64,000 nt of DNA from Triplophysa rosa. Its lineage: Eukaryota > Chordata > Actinopteri > Cypriniformes > Nemacheilidae. Location: assembly GCF_024868665.1 (NCBI RefSeq), contig NC_079894.1:6755286-6819285 (forward strand). The letters are read 5' to 3'. The notes beneath the pieces are model-generated. The model made no database searches, was not told the DNA's origin, and was given only the letters and a program-made list of their open reading frames with translations. The position numbers and the translations under genes are program-made. Of the stretch, positions 13,868 through 40,810 are shown piece by piece (within the stretch, counting starts at the first letter, position 1; every line of letters begins with the position of its first letter).

Positions 13868-14845
13868 TGTCAGGTCCCAGGTCTGATCACCTGCTTGTCT
13901 TGTTTGTTGGTGTTTGTGTTGGAGTTTGTCGAGCACATGGGGGGTTGTTTTGACAGCTCTCCATGTGCTCGGAGTCCGCGTGTTTTTGCCTCGCCCCTCT
14001 CGTTATCCTCTCATCACCTCACACCGGACTTCACTCCCGCTAATCGTCACAACGGTTTCCACTCCCGCCATCTCTTCTCACGCTATTTAATTCCCTGTGT
14101 TCCTTTGTTCCGTGTCAGTCCGTTAGTGTTGCTAACCCGTTGACTTCTTGTCTAGTACTTATCCAGTCTTGTTGTTTAATCTAGTCTTGTCTAAGTATTT
14201 AATCGTTCTTGTCTGTCCAGGCTCCAGAGCTCTTTGCACCCTGCTTGGTGTTCCCCTGTCCACTCAGATTGCTGTCTTGGCAAAACCGGTTTTCCATCTG
14301 GCTGGCTGTTCAGAGGAATTCCCTTAGGCGGATTGAGACTCCCGTTCTCCCCATCTCCTCGCTTTGAGGATGACTGTTCGTCCCTTTACTGGAGGCACTC
14401 AGACTCTCACGGAGGATTCTTCTCTCCTCTCGTGGCCTTCCCAAGCGGAGCTTGTCTACGATTCTCTCTTCGGAGTTGTGTTCACAGAACTTGTCTAAGA
14501 TTCTCCCTTCGGGGTTGTTTGCACGGGATTTGTCTACAACTCTCCCTTTGGGGTGTTTTCATGGAGCTTATCAAGGACTCTCCCTTCGGGGTTGTTTTCA
14601 CAGAACCTATCTAGAATCTCCCTTTGGGGTTTTGGCAACGGCCTTTCAGGATTACGCGAACTCTGTCCAGTTATTCCAGGGATATTATTTTATTATTTTT
14701 TGGCCTCTCCCCTTATCTCTCCCCAGCCGAGAGCTCGAGCCCTGTCCCTAGTTTTCCTTTTTTGAGCCAGTTTTTGTGTTGATCCTATTTTTTGGTTGAA
14801 ATAAAGTTTTTGTGACCCTGCATCTCTTGCCCATCCTTCCTAACA
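13868..14845 (+). repeat. 3' LTR (978 bp)
   Basis: Same ends as the 5' LTR. Its internal repeat block (about 14460-14634) has two fewer 38-39-bp units than the 5' LTR, which accounts for nearly all of the length difference. Confidence 0.92.
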
Positions 14846-14850
14846 CATTT

Positions 14851-17800
14851 ACATTCATGTTAAAAGAAACTTGACTAAAGGACTGAGCATTGAATCTCCA
14901 CGGACTTCACTTTTTGACTGTCTCCTAAACCTCTTGTTGAATAGTTGGTTTTGTTCTGACCAAAACACTGCTCAACGAAAACTAAAGCAAGTACTTTCCA
15001 TAAATGTGAATTATAGCGTACATTGTAGAATAACAGAAGCTAATGTTTATTGTCGTAAAATGTCACATTTACTGTATGAGCAACAAGATGGAAACTTACT
15101 TTAGATAAAACCTCATTTAACAGACACTGTTTTAAATCTTTCATCACTTGCAATACCATACTTTTACCAAAATTTAGGGTGCAGTGTTGTTTCCGTGCTT
15201 CCAAAGAAGCACACATACTCTAATACTGTATGTCAAAATAAGATACATGTAAATGTAATAATAAAATGTTATTCTTACTTTTCTATCATTTGAATCTATG
15301 TCAAGTGAGTGTGGATACAACATAACAAAGGGTTTGATTGATATGAATTTCAATGCTTTATATCTGTAGCTGTATTTCTATGTGGGGATGTGTGTGGGTT
15401 TCCAGCATTTTAACATCTTTTTATTCCTCATTTCACATGTCTGCCAAAAAGGATCTCTTTGAACCATATATAGAATTTGACTACACAAATAGATCTAACA
15501 GGATTTATAAACACTCAAACTATTTTTACAGAATATAATTCCTTTGCTCTATCATCATTCACAACTAAAACCAGTTATAGAAATGACACAATATGAGAAA
15601 TTTGTGCATGCCAAATGAAATGAAGCTAAAATAAAATGCATTTCAGAAATGAGCAATGAATCTAATTCTCAATGCCTCACAGACCATTTTTGAAAGAAAA
15701 GGGAAACAGTGTACTTTTAAAACCGGTTTGTTTAAACAATAACAACTGACATAATCCCAAGAACTCATGCTGTCCCTGCTTGAAATCATAGTTTCAAAAT
15801 GGAGATGATGTCATGCAACCATGTTAATTCAAGCTGATATGAGGGGTTTGATAAGGAGCAGAATATCAAATTTACCCCTCCACCTGAACAATGCAATAAA
15901 TCAGCAAAACAGTAATTAATCACGAACAAAATGACCCAAACGTTTTATATTTTCTGTGTTGTGTGCAACTATGTCAGGTCCATTGTTCTGTTGTAAATTT
16001 ATTGCACATTTTGAATTAGTGTAAACCATGACTTCACTTGGATAAAACAAATCTAAGCTATGAAGACACAATTGTAGCTGTTTGGCCAATTGGACACTGA
16101 CCAGTTTTGTTGAGAAACAACTACAAAACAAAACAGAGAAAGATTTATTTGATGTGTCCTCTTGCGTGTGTGTGTAAACCCTGTGTTTTGGAGACCAGTG
16201 TCCTCACAAACAGTCTTTTTTGGCAGACAATAAATCATAATCTTATTCATATTCAATTATGGTTTTTTTGCATTTGCTTATATTTATACAGTACATGCAT
16301 GCTCATGAACACTAAAACAGAATACAGTAAATCCCAATTCCACTCACAACAAAGCACATGCTTACAGCACATTATCAATAGCTGGACAAACGACACACAG
16401 TATTGATTTAATAAATCTTAACTTGTCTATAGTATAAAGAAACACACACACCACACACATAATATCAACACCTGATCCAGAGTTTTGGATTCTCAGTTGT
16501 AAGATGTACTGTCAGATGGTCGGATGCACTTTATTAAGTGACTGCAGTTAAGTGTCAGCCAAATGTAATTTACACTTTCTTTGTGTTTCGACAGCAAATA
16601 TTACCGTATAGTAAAAAAGATACCAGGACCTTCAACCTTATTTAGCACAGGCTCAATCATTATTTTGGCACACAGGCCATCGATGACTTTATCAATAAGA
16701 ATATTGCTTCTGCGGTACCTCCAGGGACACAGTACTGGCAGCAGTGGTTTTGTCTTTGTTCCATCCAGGCCCGGTTCCAGAACCAAATCACTGAGGGTGC
16801 TTTTGAAAATAGAGGGTGATCACTAATATCTAAATATATTATGTTGTAAATAGCCTGCAATCATAAACAGGAAATAAAACTAAAAATATTACCACCAAAC
16901 CAAACACGGTATTATCCATATATTACAAATATATATATATATAATATATATATATGTCACCTAGATTTAGTAATAAGAACAAAATCTGTAAAATTCATTA
17001 AAAATGTAAACAATGGCACATTACCAAGAAATAGATCACCTCCCTTACAAAAATTAACCACGAAAACAATGTTTTTTAAAAGCTACTGTAGTAAAAAAGT
17101 AATCAATACACCAAAAAAATGTTTCGTTAGGGATGAGATTTAACAAAATAATTTAATTTAAAACCATGTAAACAATGTATGTATAACTCACTCACAGCGG
17201 ACACAGCACCTAAACGGAAGAGAAATACAAATTGAAGAGCTAAATGAATGAATATTTCCACAGCCACTACTAAATGGTCGATTGGGGTATTTCTGTAAGC
17301 ATGTCACGTGTAAGGTTCTTCATCACCTAGATCACTCTGTGCCGTCGGCGGCACTCGCTGGGATTTGACGAACATCTTGCTTGTCTGGGCTTTATTTAGC
17401 CAATTTCTGATGTCCTAAATCGACACATTCGACACCCCAATCGATACCCCAATCGACACATCGTTTTAGAACAACATGGACGATAAATGTTTTTATTTTT
17501 TACCAGACAGCTAGCAGAGTTGACTTTCAGAGTGGAACGCTACAAACAGGCAGTGAACAATTAAAGAGACAGGCTCACATGCTTAGCACCCCCAAGCACC
17601 CTCGTAGAACCTGGCCTGGTTCCATCTAAGTGCTTAGCGAGTGTTATTGTTGGCTTGCTATTCCATTTCCCTCTAGTTTGAGGCCTGGTCTCACTGTAGT
17701 GCTCCCAAACAAACAGAGAGGGCTCAGCCTTTGTGAGAACCACTGAGAGGCATGAAACAGCTCTTGCAAATGACCAGTTAACAGCTGATGGTTTCACTGC

Positions 17801-18098
17801 ACATTCTGACAGGTGCTCATGCCTGGAAAAAAGAAAAATATTGTGCTGGATTACTATGTTGCCAACCATTGGATAACCATGATGCAACTCAGCTTTGGTG
17901 TGAACAATGTTTGAAAAAATGCCATTTTATTCATTATTAATTGTTTGGTTTATGGAGCAAGCAAGAAATATTCAGTTGCTCTGCTTAACTCCAAAACACT
18001 ACATGACTATTGCATAAAACAGAATACATATTTTGTGCCTATATTAAAACAGACTGCTCCTTTTGATTTTCTTCCTGGGAGTGGCTGTGTCTCTAGTC
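14851..18098. other. Intergenic, no gene seen
   Basis: AT-rich, with a TA-rich microsatellite at about 16928-16957. The frames at 16600-16830 and 17561-17887 contain no recognisable domain and lack exon signals; I leave them unannotated. Confidence 0.5.
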
Positions 18099-18379
18099 CA
18101 GTGGTTCTCAAACTGGGGGCCCCAAGATGGATCCAGGGGGGCCACAGATTTTGTGGCATTTTATGAAATATAGAAATTTATCATAGATTTTATGCAATCA
18201 AACATCAGAAAAATTACACCACCAACCAAAAGAATTGAGGTTCCAGCATTGTATAACTGAATGTTTTTGGTTTAATTATAATTCTAAGTTTAAGATTATA
18301 CGTCTTTATATGGGGGGGCCGCAAAGCGATGCACTTAACACAAAGGGGGCCTTACAACGAAAAAGTTTGAGAACCACTG
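18099..18379. mobile_element. hAT-type MITE with perfect 8-bp target duplication
   Basis: Ends are CAGTGGTTCTCAAACT and its exact complement AGTTTGAGAACCACTG. The flanks carry the identical 8-bp duplication CTCTAGTC (18091-18098 and 18380-18387). It is 281 bp long with no coding capacity. An 8-bp duplication is the hAT hallmark. Confidence 0.9.
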
Positions 18380-19908
18380 CTCTAGTCAACACAGCTGCTC
18401 TTTGGGAAGGGCACTTACCACATTTGGCCATGTAGAACCAGGAAGAGTCATGCACTTCACTTTATATCATTTTACAAAATGATTGAAGCAGTCAGTCAGG
18501 CATGGCAATAAACTGAATGTGGATATAGAAGCAACAGCAGCGTCCAAAATGAAATAGGAAATCTGTAAATATACTGCAGATTACTATGGTGTTTCCAGAC
18601 TTAACCATATCAAGCGCACACTGACACCTTGTGGTGAATTATGATAAAACATCCTTGGATTCTTGTTTTACTGGGGTGAATAATTTTGAACAATAAAGCA
18701 AACCAAGTCAGACTACTTCATAGGCATCGCATTTGTAGACTAAACATCTTATATTAATTGAATCATTATTTGTCATGCATATTTTAGATTTGTTTCATGA
18801 TACTGGTAACTCTTTTCAATTGAGCTTTCCCAAACCTGAAGATGACATCATCACAATAGAGATATGAGGTATCATATTGTGGGCTACTTTAACATTATAC
18901 ATTAAATACAATAGCATTCGTCTACATTTAAATTTAATTTAAGTAAAAAGTGACAAAAGTTTCCCTATAGGATCTGGCTCTACTGTAAAATCTGCAACTC
19001 AATTTATCACCTACTTCTCGTGAATTCTGTCAGCTTTTGGTTTCTGAATAACACGACAGTAGACTGTGTATTTCTGTGTTCATTGTTGTAGCGTTGTTGT
19101 AAAATACTGTCCACGTGGATCAGAGTTTCTATTCTGAGGACTGATGGTGACGTTCTTTGTCACCTTTCGCATGGCACAAGTTCATTCATCTTTCAGCAAC
19201 TGTGTCCCATCATCCAAGTAATCAGTCTATACGGAAACAACAAACTTCAGACTAACATACTGTCTTCAGTTAGTAGACATGGTTATTTAATTGATAGCTA
19301 TGTTACATTTATTGTATGCACATTGTATAGCATTATCACATTTGATAACTCCTTTGATCTATAAATCGCTACAGTGTGGAATCATGATATAGAACCTGCA
19401 TCTGCTTTAACATGTTTACTTACAGAATTTGGTTTTGCATACGTTTTTATTTCTATTTTTAAACAGTTAGTTGATAATTAAATAGATCTTTAAAACTTCA
19501 CAAAAACATAATACATTTTAAGGATCTGTTTTTGTAGTGGTCAGTCATTACCACCGCTGTTGTAGATCCATCACAGATGAGCGTGGCCACATCTGATCAT
19601 GACAGTGACTGCCTGTCATTTGTTGTGACAACATTACCACTGTTTTCTTCAGTAGCTACAATAATACAGCACGGATATGACCAATGCAATGCAGCATAAT
19701 TATAGACTTAATTGTGGACTGCTGGTCCAAACTGGTATTACTGTTGGCAGAAGATTTTCGGAGCAATAAAAGTCTATGCCAGATCCATAAATCTCAAGGT
19801 CTGCTGCAGTCCATTTTTGTCTTGACAAAATGCATTTTGCAATTTGCTCAACATAGCTGTCAACAAAATGATGTCGGAGCTTTGCTACATAAGCAACCGA
19901 CTGTAAGG

Positions 19909-20052
<144 letters not shown>

Positions 20053-20125
20053 GATTATCGGCGTCTATAGGGACAGGAACGTACAGTCACCTAAAATGAG
20101 AAATTAATATGCGAACGTGTACGAA

Positions 20126-20165
20126 GCGAGGGCGGGGCGGGGCGGGGCCTTAGTACGGACGTCAT
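20126..20165 (+). promoter_or_regulatory. jph1 GC-rich promoter with Sp1-type boxes and a CRE-like site
   Basis: Overlapping GGGGCGG boxes at 20131-20149 are followed by GACGTCAT (20158-20165), a near match to the cAMP response element. The region starts a GC- and CpG-rich island that continues through jph1 exon 1, in contrast to AT-rich flanks. Confidence 0.5.
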
Positions 20166-20258
20166 CAGCTGGGTGTCACTCGCCCGGCTTTGGACTCCCG
20201 TCTCCTCTCTCTCCCTCCCCGTGAAGCGAGCAGGGGGGAGAGGATCATAAAAAAAGCC

Positions 20259-20489
20259 ATGAACGGCGACAGTGACAGCGCCTGCGGCTCCGGCGCCTGT
20301 GCGCTATCCTCCCTCTCACTCACCGCCAACACTCGCACTCATGCGCGCTCTCACCCGTCTCCACCAGACACCAGCACGCCGCATTACTGCGCTCGCATCC
20401 TAACATATCCCCCGTTTTTATTGTCGTTGTCGAGCATCCGTCACACGATCAGCCGTCGAGACGCAAACGCTCTCATTTCAACCCTTTAA
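20259..20489 (+). CDS. Candidate 76-aa upstream ORF in the jph1 5' leader
   Basis: ATG in GCC-ATG-A context (G at -3) opens a 76-codon frame that stops 5 nt before the jph1 ATG. The jph1 start itself has T at -3, a weak context. Whether the leader includes this ATG depends on the transcription start, which I can only infer to be near the GC boxes upstream. The peptide is not recognised. Confidence 0.35.
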   Translation: MNGDSDSACGSGACALSSLSLTANTRTHARSHPSPPDTSTPHYCARILTYPPFLLSLSSIRHTISRRDANALISTL

Positions 20490-20494
20490 TCTGA

Positions 20495-35959
<15,465 letters not shown>

Positions 35960-37205
35960 CGGAACCTTAAACTCAGGTAAGACTCTTGTAATGAAGGATA
36001 CTGCAGGTTTACTCCATTCACACAGAGCCTCTTTTTTTATGCCCCCATGTCAGTCACCCGCTAATGTAGTCTACCTTACTCTTGCCATGTATTTTCAGCT
36101 GTGCCAGAATGTTATTCAACATAATTACTTACCCTCTAACTGTTTCGACCCTTCAGTGAGCTCATGAAAACTAGCGGCGTAGGCCCCTAATTCTCTGCAG
36201 TTGCGTCAATGGCACTTAAAACAAAATGGCGCCAGTCAGACTCAGACACAGGCAAAGGACTGGACGACTGGAATTAGAGCAAATCACGGGAGAAAGATGA
36301 AACCTGGACCATTTGGCATGAGCCAGCCCAGTTCCTCTGGCGATGATTTGTGACTCGCTTGGGCTCTGAAAGCTGAAGCAAGCAGTCGTTGGGAAAGAAA
36401 AAGAATCTGCTGATCCAAGCCGTACCCAGTCAAGTACATGACCACCCCACTGCTATGGGGAGGGGTGGAATGGGGGGACTTAACTGGATATGTTCGGAGA
36501 TGCACTTTTAGCTGACGAAAGTGAACAGCTGCCTTACTAATTTACCGACTGACGTTTTAAATGGGGAGATGTGGGCTGGGTTGCCAGTGTGTTTGGGCAG
36601 CAGAAGCGTGTACCAGTGTCCGCTTTCCACTTGCTTGAAAACACCATGCACATTTTGAAAGGGTCACTTGCCAGTCTTATTCCATTACCCATCTCTGCAG
36701 CCTTGTCTAACATCTGCTCCTGTTTTAGGAGGTTTATCCGTGACATGCCATGTGCATGGTACTGGTTTAATGACTTTCGTCTTGACTGTTTTCTTTTTCC
36801 TGTTGTGTTATTTTGCTGTACTTTTACTGTAGCTGCCAATGACAAAACTATCTCTAGTGAAATAACAGCACGTCACCGGCAAGTCTTGCGTTAAAACAAC
36901 GATATCCCATAGAAAAATAAATCAAGTATTATTTATCTGCAGACGCAAATTATTTTAAAGACTGGCCCTTTAGAAAACAGTGCAGTGCGTGGTTTGATGT
37001 TATTTATTTATTATAAAAAATTCATATTGTAGAATTGTGTTTTTTTGTAAACTAGGGATTATGTTTGATGTTGTACATTTACTATAGGTAATGCATGGCT
37101 TTCTTTTTTTTTTGAGAAATTAGTAATGATTACATGGTTTTGCACCTTTAAACGTCATGGCCTGAGACTGTGTGGTATCTAACCCCCAGACCCTCGCACC
37201 ACCCC
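35960..37205 (+). other. jph1 3' region, no further coding
   Basis: Presumed 3' UTR or downstream sequence. A strong donor (CAG|GTAAGACT) lies at 35977. AATAAA occurs near 36915. The 111- and 107-codon frames here lack any domain. Confidence 0.45.
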
Positions 37206-37650
37206 TTAAAGTGATACTTCACCCAAAAATGAAAATTCGGTCATCATTTACTCACTCTCAAGTTGTTCCAAATCTGTATAAATTTCTTTGTTCTGATGAA
37301 CACAGAGAAATATATTTGGAAGAATGCTTATAACCAGACAGATTTTGCCCCCCATTGACTCCCAAAGTAGGAAAAATTACTTTATAGTTTTTTTTTTGTT
37401 CTGTTGAACACATAAGAAGACATTTTGAAGAACGTAGGACAGCAAACAGTTCTGGGGCACTTTTGACGACCATTGTATTTTTTCCTACTATGGTAGTCAG
37501 TGGGGGGGCAAAATCTGTCTGGTTATAAGCATTCTTCAGAATATCTCTCTCTGTGTTCATCAGAACAAAGAAATTTATACAGATTTGGAACAACTTAAAG
37601 GTGAGTAAATGATGACAGAATTTTTATTTTTGGGTGAAGTATCACTTTAA
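37206..37650. mobile_element. Fold-back MITE copy downstream of jph1
   Basis: It runs from ttaaagtgatacttcaccc to gggtgaagtatcactttaa. The 111-codon minus-strand frame inside it is an artefact of the repeat. Confidence 0.85.
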
Positions 37651-40600
37651 CCCGACATGTGCAGTATTATGCTGTATTATGCCTGCAAATTTGTGTTGAA
37701 TGCAATCAGGTTGACCCACTGGTTCTGAACGCGAATGTATAGATGGATGCATTTAAAGCATTTGCAACCGTGTTAGTTTACCTCAGAAAATATGTGATTT
37801 TGAACACTGTCTTAATTAGGATTTTTGTGCAAGTCTGCTGTTATTCTCAATTATTTTGGTCAAGTGGTGCATGAGGATGTGAATTGAAACTATTGTGCAC
37901 ATAGTGCTTTTGCACTGGTATTTAAATGAAAGTTGTATACATATAAATAGATCTATTTTATATACAAAGTCTGAATATTTTTAGTCAACAGTTGGATGCT
38001 GAATGGCCTTGACTAGAGTTACTCTACAGCACTGTACCTTCTGCTTGATTTGAACATCCTGTGTGCATGGTGTATTTTGCGGCTCTGGTTTCTGTTCGGG
38101 GCTCATAGACAAGAGGATATGGAGCTGTATGTGTCGTGTGAAGTGTAAATTACAGCAGTAACAGGGTGACTGTTTTTCAGGGGTTTTGTCAGACTGCAAA
38201 GTATGTGAGAGAAAAGGAGGAGAGAAAAGAGGAGCATCAGAATGGAGAAGGGAGATTTATCATCGTATTACTTATTTTTAATGGAAGATTTTTTTGTGGC
38301 CAGGGAAAAAACTTTGATTTACACACATCGGCTATGTACATGGCTTTTTTTGCTTTTTGTTTTCTATGTATGTTTTTATTCCAATCCCAACCTATTAAAT
38401 ATTAGATGTATGTGTAATTTAAAAAAATAAAATTATGCAATTTAATGTGAAATTAAAAAAAGATCCCCATGACATTTGGCTTTTCTTCCACCAATAAATT
38501 TTTGTCATTTTGTTTCTTAGCATCTACGCAAAGCACCGAGTATTTTCTAAACGAAGGTATTTAACTTAAATGCTGTATTTGATATATATTTATATTTAAA
38601 TCCTTTACATTGTCAAACTTATTTGAATGTATTTTCATTTTAAGGTTGAACGTATTGAAAAATGTTGATAAAGGTTTTGATATGATCTTCTCCCCCCATA
38701 TGAATGATTTTGACACACGTACACAAACATTATATGAACATACATAAGCACATATATATTTTTTGAAAATCTAAGTCAATTATAATTAAAAAATGTCACA
38801 ATGCACAATTCTGAAGCATGTCCCAACATTGTTCTGTCTCACATGTAGTCACATGAGTTTATGCAATGACCACTGTTAATAAAGACAAAATGATTAGACA
38901 AGCAAGAGCCTGAGCAGGGGACTCCCAATACTTTCATGTAATCTTCCTATAGGCGCACATGTATGTTTTATTTTAGAGCAGTCCTTCCCCCTCGGCTGTG
39001 AAAATTGTTCCTTGTCTGGAGGTCTGCTGTGGTGATCCTAAGACCAAAATAGTGCAAAGCAGCTGCTGTTGGCGGGGAGAGGGTCGCATTTGAGCGGCGT
39101 GAGGGTCTTGCCAGCCTATGACCGAACGCTCCTCCTCTGAGCTCACGGGAGGGCAAGAAGTGGAAGGTCACGCACCAGCTGCTTTGTTGATCTTTTTTTG
39201 CATGTGAACATGGACCCTGTAGTGCACTGAAGTTTTTATAGAAAGTGCCTGTTGCACATTAGAAGCACTATAGTATAAAATAAGAGAGATACTGAGGTTC
39301 AACTGGAAATTCCGCCAAAAGGCATAACCCAAAGAGATTGATTTCTCATCATTAGCAGCCATTAGATTCTTCTCACTTGATGTTGTGCATCAATAACTTC
39401 CTACTGACGCACTAACAGGAAGAGGAACGTACAAAGGTATGTCACATAGTTCACATGACACATGCAGCTATAATGGAACTCCCTCGACGTTCATGACAAA
39501 GGTTTGCATCATTTTGCTCACACACAACTGGTCGAGACAAATTTAGAGCCTGTGAGAAACATTTCGGCGAGAATTGTCAAGGTCGAACAGCGTCGGTTAC
39601 AGGGAATTCATGGTATGTGAATGGGAGACGGTGAAAAACCTCAGCCATTTTAGACTACATACACTGACTCATATTTCACAAGTCATCACTTATTCTAAAG
39701 AAAATTGTATGGTTAAAGAGACATTGTGAACTGTTCAAATCTTTTTTATTGCTTAGTTACATCAAGTATGACAGTCTTGGATGTACAACTGGCAACAGTA
39801 TGAATTTATGTCGACTCCTTTCCAAAATAAACTGGACACATATTCACTTGGAGAATGTGGGTGTTCTTACAGTGTCAATATTCCATTTCTCAGCTGATCT
39901 TGTGAGGAACTTTTACACACTCAACTTCCTTTTTCAAACATGCAGTGGAAGTTTCTGAAGCCACCGTATTAAGCGTATTTGTTAGCTCCACCCACTGTCC
40001 ACACACACACACACCTCCCGCCATTAGATCTAGACTGATAGCCCCCCAGGGTCAAAGCTGCGAGGTCAACCTGTCCTGTGACACCTGCTGTCCCTTGTCA
40101 GCCATGTAACATGGCTCCCATTGCGAATACGCCACCTCACACCCAACCCTCTTGACAAGAGCTCGACCAGGCCCTGACTTTCCAGTCTACATATAGGTGA
40201 ATAACATATTTGTGCTGGGCAAATTTCCTCATCTTTGGCCATTAAAAAGACATATACGACAGATTGTGTTTTATAAATACAACAGAACTTTTTGTGACTA
40301 GTCACAGTCATTAATATACATAAATATACAGATTGATAAAAAATCAATAAGAACTTTGACAATAACTGGCTTTCACATAGCATAATGAATTATTTCAATT
40401 TGCATACGTTAACAACACATTAACCTAAACATAAACTGAGTGCAGACAGAACATTGCTCTGATCGAGTCTCTAGTTAAGGCGGTGACTCACACATTTACA
40501 AGAAATGAACAAGAGCTGCTGGTAGCTGATGAAAGACATTCATTCCAGCGGATAAAGCCACCCAGGGCTCCTATTTTAACCTGCTTTAACTATTTCAGTC

Positions 40601-40810
40601 TGTTCAAGCTTGGAAATCAAATAGGGGCCTGTTCTTCAATGAATGACAATACTCAGCAGCTGATAATGCTGAGAAGAAGATCCAAAAATGGTAGACGGCT
40701 AAATCTAGATGTTCTTTATAACACTTCAAAACACTTGGAGAAGGGCTTGCCTTGCTGTAATGAAAGAATATATCAGAAAGACAAAAGGAAGCCGTGTCTT
40801 ACAGCTTGTC
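37651..40810. other. Intergenic between jph1 and ly96, no gene seen
   Basis: AT-rich apart from a less AT-rich block at about 38960-39180 and another at 40015-40200. The latter holds GGGTCA and AGGTCA half-sites 8 bp apart. No exon-like frames. Confidence 0.5.

Larger units (their letters stand above)
9192..14845 (+). mobile_element. Ty3/gypsy LTR retrotransposon (chromovirus type), defective
   Basis: Two direct LTRs, each starting TGTCAGGTCC and ending CCTTCCTAACA, flank a 3.6-kb interior. The element is bordered by the 5-bp duplication CATTT at 9187-9191 and 14846-14850. The interior encodes, in order, gag with a zinc knuckle, aspartic protease, reverse transcriptase, RNase H and a C-terminal chromodomain, the Ty3/gypsy order. 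Frames are broken by stops and frameshifts, and most of the integrase is missing. A run of G just before the 3' LTR is a likely polypurine tract. I did not identify a tRNA primer-binding site. Confidence 0.93.

Noticed and set aside
16601..16860. Open frames around 16.6-16.86 kb as a retroposed gene
   Set aside because: No recognisable family; possible transposon-derived text but without defined ends.
17561..17887. Minus-strand 108-codon frame as a possible gene or gdap1 exon
   Set aside because: No GST-like or other domain, no splice pattern, no similarity to GDAP1 that I can see.
36537..36894. Overlapping 102- and 107-codon frames after jph1
   Set aside because: No domain; they lie in the presumed jph1 3' UTR with no exon signals.
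37258..37593. Minus-strand 111-codon frame
   Set aside because: It lies entirely within a fold-back MITE, and the same peptide text recurs in other copies of the repeat.
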